From Billgrantia kenyensis (GTDB taxonomy: Bacteria > Pseudomonadota > Gammaproteobacteria > Pseudomonadales > Halomonadaceae), in assembly GCF_013697085.1 (NCBI RefSeq), contig NZ_JACEFT010000001.1:1-64000 (forward strand): a stretch of 64,000 nucleotides of DNA, written 5' to 3'. The notes beneath the pieces were generated by a model. That model was not told the origin of the DNA. It worked only from the letters and a program-made list of their open reading frames with translations, and ran no database searches. Numbering within the stretch: position 1 is the stretch's first letter; the number at the start of each line of letters is the position of its first letter. Positions 1 through 6,393 of the stretch are shown piece by piece. A program made the translations under genes and the position numbers.

Positions 1-234
1 GAGCCCTTCCGTCATCTCGACCCCACCACTGCCGAACACGACCGGCAAACCGGACGCAATCCGCGCTACTGGCGCGACCTGGATCTGGAGGCCTGGAAGG
101 CGGGCGAGGGCGCCGCTCACCTCAAGGCACAGATCGACTACCCCTGGTCCCGCCAGCGCTGCCAGCTAACCCCGCAGCTTGGCAAGGTGGAGATGTCGGC
201 CTACCAGGAACAGCTGAAGGCTGCGGTGGCATGA
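1..234 (+). CDS. C-terminal fragment of a tandem membrane-protein paralogue (truncated by window edge)
   Basis: Frame 1 is open from the first base and encodes the last 77 residues of a protein, ending in TGA at 232-234. The segment is almost identical to the C-termini of the next two genes (same WRDLDLEAWKAG, YPWSRQRC and QLTPQLGK blocks), with only about ten base differences over 234 bases against the copy ending at 2374. It is therefore the third preserved C-terminus of a tandem array whose first member begins outside the window. The stop overlaps the ATG of the next copy as ATGA, implying translational coupling. I do not recognise the family with certainty; it resembles DUF6708-type proteins that often sit near type VI secretion genes, which is a tentative assignment. 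Confidence 0.75.
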   Translation, partial: EPFRHLDPTTAEHDRQTGRNPRYWRDLDLEAWKAGEGAAHLKAQIDYPWSRQRCQLTPQLGKVEMSAYQEQLKAAVA

Positions 235-1307
235 GGGGAGCCGGCTCCTTCTGCTATGGCCCCGGTGCCTATCGTGCAAGTGCTATTGCTGCGATGCCGG
301 CAGCGTCGAAGAAGCGCGAGCGTATCGGTGAGGAACTGCTCCCCTTTGGCGACTACGCCGATATCGACCCCTATCAGCAGATTTGTGAGGACGCCGAGTT
401 CGTTCAGCACCAAGATCGTCAGGATATGGCATTCTACGAAACGAATGACTGGTGGTGGGACCATCAACGCATTCGTTTCCTGAAAAGTCAGTTGGGATTT
501 TCAGTCTTGTTAATGGCCTTCCCATTTGTTTACTTTTGTGCTTTGGTGGCAATGCCATTTTATCTCTCTGGTATGGCTGTGTTTTATATGCAGGATTACG
601 GCCATAATGTAATATTGGCCATGCTTTTGTTGCTGTTGGTTGCGGGTGGAGGGCTTGTGGGAGCCATTGTTCTTGCAGCTTATACAACACAAACTGTATT
701 TAATGGGTTGGCTAGAGTGATCATTTATATGCTCAAGCCATTTCGAGAGCGGATTGAGAACCGTGCTAATCGCTACATGGAAAACCGATGCAGTGAGTTC
801 AATCGCCAAACTGGGGCAGTAAGCTTCGCCCAAGGCAAGACGAAGCCGCCGCTGAAGGCGCCTTTCGTCGAGTTCGATGGGTATGTGGAGCGGGTGGTGC
901 AGCGTGGCGGTATCTTCTATCGGCTGATGTTCGTACACCGTTATACCGGCAAGCAGTTCAGCCAGACCTCGCTCAGCGCCATCGTGGATCATAAGCACGA
1001 GGTACATGCCACGTGGGACATGCTCCAGCGCTACATGGACGTGAGCCAGCCCATGCCCGACGTGCCGCGCCTGGAGCCGTTTCGACATCTCGACCTCACC
1101 ACTGCCGAACACGACCGGCAAACCGGACGCAATCCGCGCTACTGGCGCGATCTGGATCTGGAGGCCTGGAAGGCGGGCGAGGGCGCCGCTCACCTCAAGG
1201 CGCAGATCGACTACCCCTGGTCCCGCCAGCGCTGCCGGCTCACCCCGCAGCTTGGCAAGGTGGAGATGTCGACCTACCAGGAACAGCTGAAGGCCGCGGT
1301 GGCATGA
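231..1307 (+). CDS. Tandem paralogue A, membrane protein of unknown function (DUF6708-like?)
   Basis: The gene encodes 358 residues. A soluble N-terminus of about 85 residues (KKRERIGEELLPFGDY, WWWDHQRI) is followed by two hydrophobic segments at about 92-117 and 128-152, then a soluble C-terminal domain of about 170 residues (RANRYMENRCSEFNRQTG, KPPLKAPFVEFDGYVERVV). The ATG overlaps the previous copy's stop by four bases, and its own stop overlaps the next ATG in the same way. The membrane segment is AT-richer than its flanks and differs strongly from paralogue B, while both flanks are nearly identical between copies. No catalytic motif is visible. Multi-copy immunity or specificity proteins show this pattern, but that is only an analogy. 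Confidence 0.8.
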   Translation: MRGAGSFCYGPGAYRASAIAAMPAASKKRERIGEELLPFGDYADIDPYQQICEDAEFVQHQDRQDMAFYETNDWWWDHQRIRFLKSQLGFSVLLMAFPFVYFCALVAMPFYLSGMAVFYMQDYGHNVILAMLLLLLVAGGGLVGAIVLAAYTTQTVFNGLARVIIYMLKPFRERIENRANRYMENRCSEFNRQTGAVSFAQGKTKPPLKAPFVEFDGYVERVVQRGGIFYRLMFVHRYTGKQFSQTSLSAIVDHKHEVHATWDMLQRYMDVSQPMPDVPRLEPFRHLDLTTAEHDRQTGRNPRYWRDLDLEAWKAGEGAAHLKAQIDYPWSRQRCRLTPQLGKVEMSTYQEQLKAAVA

Positions 1308-2374
1308 GGGAAGCCAGCTCCTTCTGCTATGGCCCCGGTGCTTACCGGGCCGGCGCCATTCCTGCCCTGCCGGCAGCACCGAAGAAGCGCGAGCGAATCG
1401 GTGAAGAGCTGTTGCCCTTTGGCGACTACGCCAGCATCGATCCCTATCAGCAGCTCTGTGAGGATGCCGAGTTCGTTCAGCATCAAGATCGTCAGGATAA
1501 GGCGTTCTACGAAACGGATGATTGGTGGTGGGATCATCGTCGTATTGGGTTTTTAAAAAGTCAGTTGGGTTTCTCAGCCATATTGATGGCATTCCCTGTA
1601 ATTTATTTTTCTTTCCTTCTCTCATTTCCATATTTCTTGATTTTGAGATTTTATGAGTCTTTATATGGCTATGGTGAGGTGTTTTCTGTTATTGCTATTC
1701 CTCTGGTGGCGATTATAGGTTTTGTTATTGTTATGGTTGCGACGGTCTATACAACACAGCCTGTTTTTAATTTCTTGGCGAGATCTCTTGGGTTTATTCT
1801 GACTCCTTTAAATACGTGGTTCGCTAGTCGTGCCAACCGCTACATGGAAAACCGCTGCAGCGAACTCAACCGACATACCGGGATGGTGAGTTTCGCCCAA
1901 GGCAAGAAGAAGCCGCCGCTGAAGGCGCCTTTCGTCGAGTTCGATGGCTATGTGGAGCGGGTGGTGCAGCGTGGCGGTATCTTCTATCGGCTGATGTTCG
2001 TGCATCGTTATAGCGGCAAGCAGTTCAGCCAGACCTCGCTCAGCGCCATCGTCGATCACAAGCACGAGGTGCATGCCACATGGGACATGCTGCAGCGCTA
2101 CATGGACGTAAGCCAGCCCATGCCCGACGTGCCGCGTCTGGAGCCCTTCCGTCATCTCGACCCCACCACTGCCGAACACGACCGGCAAACCGGACGCAAT
2201 CCGCGCTACTGGCGCGATCTGGATCTGGAGGCCTGGAAGGCGGGCAAGGGCGCCGCTCACCTCAAGGCACAGATCGACTACCCCTGGTCTCGTCAGCGCT
2301 GCCAGCTCACCCCGCAGCTCGGCAAGGTGGAGATGGCTGCCTACCAGGAACAGCTGAAGGCCGCGGTGGCATGA
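1304..2374 (+). CDS. Tandem paralogue B, membrane protein of unknown function (DUF6708-like?)
   Basis: This 356-residue paralogue starts at the ATG embedded in ATGA at 1304, matching the N-terminus of copy A (FCYGPGAYRAG, KKRERIGEELLPFGDY). An open frame extends upstream to 1013, but that extension is antiparalogous noise inside copy A. The order is a soluble N-terminus, two hydrophobic segments at about 92-116 and 125-150 with sequences unlike those of copy A, and a conserved C-terminal domain with YMENRCSELNRHTG and VEFDGYVERVVQRGGIFYRLM. The unit length (1,067 bases) matches the preceding copy (1,073 bases), so the array arose by unequal crossing-over. Function unknown. Confidence 0.8.
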   Translation: MREASSFCYGPGAYRAGAIPALPAAPKKRERIGEELLPFGDYASIDPYQQLCEDAEFVQHQDRQDKAFYETDDWWWDHRRIGFLKSQLGFSAILMAFPVIYFSFLLSFPYFLILRFYESLYGYGEVFSVIAIPLVAIIGFVIVMVATVYTTQPVFNFLARSLGFILTPLNTWFASRANRYMENRCSELNRHTGMVSFAQGKKKPPLKAPFVEFDGYVERVVQRGGIFYRLMFVHRYSGKQFSQTSLSAIVDHKHEVHATWDMLQRYMDVSQPMPDVPRLEPFRHLDPTTAEHDRQTGRNPRYWRDLDLEAWKAGKGAAHLKAQIDYPWSRQRCQLTPQLGKVEMAAYQEQLKAAVA

Positions 2375-2406
2375 GGGAAGCCAGCCCCGCCGGCTATGGC
2401 CCCGCT
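2371..2406 (+). pseudogene. Decayed 5' end of a fourth tandem copy
   Basis: The ATGA junction after copy B is followed by the same first five codons as copy B (M-R-E-A-S) and by a recognisable GGCTATGGCCCCG stretch, after which similarity stops. The array therefore appears to end in a truncated copy start. The frame stays open to 2676 but shows no family similarity beyond about 12 codons. Confidence 0.5.
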
Positions 2407-2474
2407 GGCCAACCTACCCAACCCTACCGTTTAGAGAGCGTGAGCTGTTGCGGGGTAACTGTTGTAACGCAACG

Positions 2475-2502
2475 TTTACTTGACCATGGTCATGTCTATA
2501 AT
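2475..2502 (+). promoter_or_regulatory. Predicted sigma70 promoter upstream of the AraC-type gene
   Basis: A perfect TATAAT at 2497-2502 lies 16 bases downstream of TTTACT (4/6 match to the -35 consensus) at 2475-2480. Transcription would start near 2509, leaving a leader of about 125 bases before the regulator gene at 2633. This is the clearest promoter in the first 6 kb. Confidence 0.6.
2481..2492. promoter_or_regulatory. 12-bp perfect palindrome in the promoter spacer (putative operator)
   Basis: TGACCATGGTCA is its own reverse complement and occupies most of the spacer between the -35 and -10 hexamers. A dimeric regulator bound here would block polymerase or, if MerR-like, distort the spacer. 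The regulator is unknown; autoregulation by the adjacent AraC-type protein is possible. Confidence 0.4.
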
Positions 2503-2632
2503 AGTGATGGCCTAGGAAAATGGCCTAGCTGCCAGGTAATAACTATCAAGCGGGCGGGAGAGATGCCATCAGAGCGTCATGGTAGGTCTGCTACCTTCGC
2601 CCGGTTCCTTCCTCCTACGCAGGCATGGCTGA

Positions 2633-3664
2633 ATGTCGTTCATCTCCTTCCACAGCCGCGACTATGCCGAGCGTGAGCGTCTGGACGCCGCGCGTGAGTT
2701 CTATGCCGCCGTGGCCAATGTCGAGCTGGCGCTACCACGCCATGAAACCCCCGAAATCGCGGCGCGGATCCGGCTATTGCCGGGTATTTCCATTGCCAGC
2801 ATCGAATGCTCCTCCTTGATTGCCCAGCGTGAGCTGAGCAGCCTTGCCGATGGCAACGACGATATCTCCTTGCTGCTGAATCCGGCGGGCAACGGGGGCT
2901 GGACCTCTTCTCAGCCGAGCCTGGGGGAGGTGACCTGTGCACCGGGTGAGGCCTGCCTTGGCTTCAATGAGCAGCCCGGGCGCGTTGCCTTCCACGGTCA
3001 GCGCACGCGCTTTCTGAGCCTCGGCTTTTCGCGCCAGCTGCTGGCGCCCATGCTCAACCAGGACATGCGCCCGGCCGTCAGCAAGCTGTTTCGCTACGAG
3101 CCCCTCGAGCGCCTCGCTCGGCTGGCGCTGGACCTTGCCACGCCCGAGCCCGTGGCTCTCGACGGGGGCGGGAAGGCAACGAATCAGCCGACCTGGGATC
3201 CGGCCGCCGTGGCTGAGGAGATGTTCGACCTTGCCGCACTGTGTCTGGGGGCATCGCCGGATGCGGCACAGCGGGCCCGGGGCAGAGGACTTCGCGAGGC
3301 GCGGCTGCGTGCCATCAAGGGCGACATGCGGGCTCACGCCGGCTGCGGCGACCTGACCCTGCCGGAGGTGGCACGCCGCCACGGTGTCTCGCCCGGCTAC
3401 CTGCGTGCCTTGTTTCGCCAGGAGCAGACCACCTTCACCGACTACTTGCTTGAGCTGCGCCTGCAACTGGCATGGCAACGATTGACCGACCCCCGTCACG
3501 CCCATCGCACCGTCAGCGAGATCGCCTTCTCGGCGGGTTTCAACAACCTTTCCTGGTTCTACCGTGCGTTCAAGCACCACTTCGGCATGAAGCCCACCGA
3601 GGCGCGCGGCGAGCTACTGGTCAGCGCCGATACGAACGGCCGGGAGGTGGCCGTTAGGATGTGA
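2633..3664 (+). CDS. AraC family transcriptional regulator
   Basis: The 343-residue protein carries an N-terminal sensing region (about 20-170, AraC-binding-like) and a C-terminal double helix-turn-helix from about residue 241: LPEVARRHGVSPGYLRALF for the first HTH and VSEIAFSAGFNNLSWFYRAFKHHFGMKP for the second, the latter being the AraC signature. Length and layout fit one-component AraC activators. It follows a strong predicted promoter and lies 120 bases before the TolC-type gene in the same direction, so it could control the downstream secretion locus; this is inference from position only. The ligand cannot be read from the sequence. Confidence 0.9.
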   Translation: MSFISFHSRDYAERERLDAAREFYAAVANVELALPRHETPEIAARIRLLPGISIASIECSSLIAQRELSSLADGNDDISLLLNPAGNGGWTSSQPSLGEVTCAPGEACLGFNEQPGRVAFHGQRTRFLSLGFSRQLLAPMLNQDMRPAVSKLFRYEPLERLARLALDLATPEPVALDGGGKATNQPTWDPAAVAEEMFDLAALCLGASPDAAQRARGRGLREARLRAIKGDMRAHAGCGDLTLPEVARRHGVSPGYLRALFRQEQTTFTDYLLELRLQLAWQRLTDPRHAHRTVSEIAFSAGFNNLSWFYRAFKHHFGMKPTEARGELLVSADTNGREVAVRM

Positions 3665-3784
3665 CGCTGAGTGGAAGATAGGAAGAAAGTGGGCTGATAG
3701 GCTCATGCTGAATCATAACCAAGAACGACAACTACCTTGGCGTGGGACGCTCCGCGCCGTTGCGTAGCAGGGAGCAATCCAACA

Positions 3785-5161
3785 ATGAAGGTACGTGGTA
3801 CCCCTGTCCTTCGGCGCCTTGCCATGGCGCTGAGCCTGGGGCTGCTATCGCCCGTGGCGATGGGCGGCAGCCTGTTGCAGCTGCACGAGCTGGCTCAGGA
3901 CAACGACCCGCAGTTTCAGGCTGACTTCTTTGGCAAGCAGGCCACCGACGAGCGTTACTATCAGGCGCGCTCGGCGCTGCTGCCGCAAATGAACCTCAAT
4001 GCCAGCCGCAGCGAGATCACCCAGAATATCGTCAGCTCCGACAATGAGGTGTTCGATAGCGGCAGCACCTCCTACCCCACCACGGTGTATGGCGCCTCCA
4101 TCGAGCAGTCCCTTTACGACTATTCGCGCTGGGCAGCCTTTAGTCAGGCCAAGCTGGAGATCCAGCAGGCCGCCTCGGAACTCGAGGCGGCGCGCCAGGA
4201 CCTTTTCCTGCGTGTGGCCGAGCGCTATTTCACGGCGCTGGCGCTGCACGAGAATCTGGGCTTTCTACGTGCCGAGAAGGAGCAGGTGGGTGCCAATCTG
4301 GATCAGGTGCGCGCTCGCCATGAGGACGGCCTGGCCCGGGAGGTGGATCTACTCGACGCCGAGGCCCGCTACCTGCAGGTGGAAGCCCGCGAGCTCGACG
4401 TGGAGAACCGCCTGCGCGATGCGCTCAACGCCCTGGAGGAAGTGACCGGGGTGGTCCCCCGTACCTTGCGCCTGGTCAACGACGACCTTCAGCTCGAACG
4501 CCCCCAGCCGGACACGCCCGAAGCGTGGCTGGAGCTTGCCATGCAGCGCAATCCCAGGCTGCAGGCGGCGAGCATGGCGGTGGATGTGGCCATGCAGAAC
4601 GTCAAGGTGCGCCGTGGCGGTCACTTTCCCACTCTCGATCTCTCCCTGAACTACGAGAACGATGACACCGAAGGCTCGCTCTTCGGTGGCGGCAGCCAGG
4701 TCGAGACCCAGACTATCCGCCTGGGGCTGACCATTCCCGTATACAGCGGCGGCATGGTCTCTTCCCAGGTGCGCGAGGGCGAGCAGATGATCGAGGCGGG
4801 CCGTTCCCGCCAGGAACAGGTGCGCCGCGAGCTCGAGCGCGGGGTGCGGGCAGGCTACCAGGGCATCGTGACTGCCATGGCACGGGAGCGGGCGCTGCGC
4901 GAGTCCCTGCGAGCCAGCGAACGCATCGCCGAGACCCGTCAGGTGGGCTATGAGTCCGGCGTCGTGCCGTTGCTCGACTTGCTGGATGCCGAGCGTGACC
5001 TGTTCTTCGCCCGCAGTGAGCTGGCCAGCGCTCGCTACGACTACCTGATCAGCGTGCTGCGCCTGAAACACTCCGCTGGTGTGATCAACGTGGAGGACCT
5101 CGCCGAAATCGATGCCCTGCTGAGCGACGAAGTGGATCTGGTGGCTTTCAGCCGCGTGTAA
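3785..5161 (+). CDS. TolC family outer-membrane efflux/secretion protein
   Basis: The 458-residue protein begins at the ATG at 3785, which has AGGGAG ten bases upstream and opens a Sec signal peptide (basic MKVRGTPVLRR, hydrophobic core, cleavage near the AMG/G at about 26); an in-frame start at 3737 would add 16 residues before the signal. The mature part shows the TolC layout: LLQLHELAQDNDPQFQA near the N-terminus, long heptad-rich helices, two internally related halves, and the strand TIRLGLTIPVYSGGM typical of the second half. Such trimers span the outer membrane and periplasm and dock with HlyD-type adaptors. Three HlyD-containing proteins are encoded downstream, with no ABC or RND pump between, so I infer that it is the outer-membrane exit of the giant-protein exporter. 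Confidence 0.92.
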   Translation: MKVRGTPVLRRLAMALSLGLLSPVAMGGSLLQLHELAQDNDPQFQADFFGKQATDERYYQARSALLPQMNLNASRSEITQNIVSSDNEVFDSGSTSYPTTVYGASIEQSLYDYSRWAAFSQAKLEIQQAASELEAARQDLFLRVAERYFTALALHENLGFLRAEKEQVGANLDQVRARHEDGLAREVDLLDAEARYLQVEARELDVENRLRDALNALEEVTGVVPRTLRLVNDDLQLERPQPDTPEAWLELAMQRNPRLQAASMAVDVAMQNVKVRRGGHFPTLDLSLNYENDDTEGSLFGGGSQVETQTIRLGLTIPVYSGGMVSSQVREGEQMIEAGRSRQEQVRRELERGVRAGYQGIVTAMARERALRESLRASERIAETRQVGYESGVVPLLDLLDAERDLFFARSELASARYDYLISVLRLKHSAGVINVEDLAEIDALLSDEVDLVAFSRV

Positions 5162-5320
5162 GGGAAGCACTGCATAAATGCCTGCGCGAGCGAATCGCTG
5201 CGTTGCGCGGTGCCGAAGCGCCGGACCGTCGGAATCCTCACCTATACCCCATAGGCTCTGGTTCCTGTGCTCCGTGCGCCTTGCGCTGCATCTCGCTCGT
5301 CGATTTCTTCAGTGCTTCCC
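5162..5320. repeat. MITE-like intergenic element with perfect 11-bp terminal inverted repeats
   Basis: GGGAAGCACTG at 5162-5172 and CAGTGCTTCCC at 5310-5320 are exact inverted repeats bounding 159 bases. Similarity continues inward (AAAT/ATTT, CGAGCGA/TCGCTCG), so the whole element can fold into one long hairpin. The left end starts at the base after the TAA stop of the TolC-type gene. There is no coding capacity for a transposase. Small mobile repeats of this design are common in gammaproteobacterial intergenic regions; copy number elsewhere cannot be seen here. It may also act as a transcription or mRNA-processing boundary between the TolC and SapC genes. Confidence 0.7.
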
Positions 5321-5397
5321 AAGCCTGACCCGCACTATAACGATTACCGCCCGGTCCGGTGCCGGGCGATGACATGAGACAACGCAAGGAGGCCAAC

Positions 5398-6201
5398 TTG
5401 GCTACTCAACTCCTGATCTATCGCAACGTGCAGCCGATCACCCGTGACAAGCACGGTGAGCTGTCCCTCAAGGTTGGCAAGGACTTCGGCTTTGCCGGAA
5501 AGGTCAATTCGGTGCCGCTGATGGCCGCGGAGTTTCCGGCCGCGGCAAGCGATCTGCCCATCGTCTTCACCGATGCCGAGGGCAGCGTGCTGCCGGTAGC
5601 GGTGCTGGGCGTGGAGCAGGACGCCAACCTGATGGTGGATGCCGAAGGCCAGTGGCGCGGCGAGTACGTGCCGGCCTTCCTGCGTCGCTATCCCTTCGTG
5701 TTCGCTTCCAGCGAGGACGGCAAGACCTTCACCCTGTGCATCGACGAGGAGTACGAGGGCCTCAACAGCGAGGGCCGCGGCGAGCGCTTCTTCGACAGCG
5801 ACGGCGAGCAGACCCAGTACATGGGCAAGGTGCTCGAGTTCCTGCAGGACTATCAAGCGCACTTCCAGCGCACTCGTGCCTTCTGCAACCGGCTGGCCGA
5901 GCTCGACCTGCTGGAAGCAGTGGAAGCGCAGATCAGCCTGCCCGAGGGCGGCAAGCGCACCCTGACCGGGTTCAAGGCGGTCAACCGCCAGAAGCTCAAG
6001 GCGCTGCCGGAGGAGACCCTGAAGGAGATGCTGGCCAGCGACGAGCTGGAGCTGCTCTACGTGCATCTGCAGTCGATGCGCAACTTCAACCGCCTGAGCC
6101 GTCTGGCCCGTGGCGGCTCCCGGGTGGGTGCCCTGGCCAAGGGTGACCCGGCCGAGGAGAGCGTGAGCAACGGCGGAGACGAAGAGAAGCCGGTGCATTG
6201 A
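5398..6201 (+). CDS. SapC family protein
   Basis: The best start is TTG at 5398: AAGGAGG at 5386-5392 sits five bases before it, and the resulting M-ATQLLIYRNVQPI is the usual SapC N-terminus. ATG at 5374 would lie upstream of this ribosome site. The 267-residue protein has the SapC (PF07277) features LLIYRNVQPITRDKHG, a central WRGEYVPAFLRRYPFVF block and an FNRLSRLA motif near the C-terminus. SapC proteins are linked by name to surface-layer protein loci; their biochemical role is unsettled. There is no signal peptide or membrane segment, so the protein is cytoplasmic. It immediately precedes the giant LEPR-XLL gene, so I infer a role in handling that substrate, for example as a chaperone. 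Confidence 0.85.
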   Translation: MATQLLIYRNVQPITRDKHGELSLKVGKDFGFAGKVNSVPLMAAEFPAAASDLPIVFTDAEGSVLPVAVLGVEQDANLMVDAEGQWRGEYVPAFLRRYPFVFASSEDGKTFTLCIDEEYEGLNSEGRGERFFDSDGEQTQYMGKVLEFLQDYQAHFQRTRAFCNRLAELDLLEAVEAQISLPEGGKRTLTGFKAVNRQKLKALPEETLKEMLASDELELLYVHLQSMRNFNRLSRLARGGSRVGALAKGDPAEESVSNGGDEEKPVH

Positions 6202-6206
6202 TGCCT

Positions 6207-6233
6207 GGCGGCTCGCACCCAGTGCGAGCCGCC
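6207..6233 (+). terminator. GC-rich hairpin after the SapC gene
   Basis: GGCGGCTCGCA (6207-6217) pairs with TGCGAGCCGCC (6223-6233) around a five-base loop, six bases after the SapC stop. The following sequence is not T-rich, so this may be a weak or Rho-assisted terminator, or an mRNA-stabilising stem. A second small hairpin, GTGCCGG/CCGGCAC, follows at 6255-6273. Confidence 0.5.
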
Positions 6234-6278
6234 TTGAGTCATTCGAGGTGCCGTGTGCCGGTCATGCCGGCACCAGGC

Positions 6279-6337
6279 GCCATGTGAAAGCGTGGAGCTG
6301 GGAGCTCTCTTGTCGGAGCAGCCCGCTTTCACATGGC
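6279..6337. promoter_or_regulatory. Perfect 14-bp inverted repeat with nested hairpin in the leader of the giant gene
   Basis: GCCATGTGAAAGCG (6279-6292) is repeated in perfect inverted orientation at 6324-6337, with GAGCT-GGG-AGCTC (6295-6307) nested in the 31-base interval. The structure ends 56 bases before the giant gene's ATG. It could be an operator pair or an RNA stem controlling termination or translation. No convincing sigma70 hexamers are visible between it and the start codon. Confidence 0.5.
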
Positions 6338-6393
6338 GGCTTTGAAAGTCAGCGGCAAACAAGCGGAAAAAAAGAAAAACCAGGAGCATCGAG

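Noticed and set aside
2480..2485. TTGACC as -35 box for the TATAAT at 2497
   Set aside because: The spacer would be only 11 bases. TTTACT at 2475 gives a workable 16 bases.
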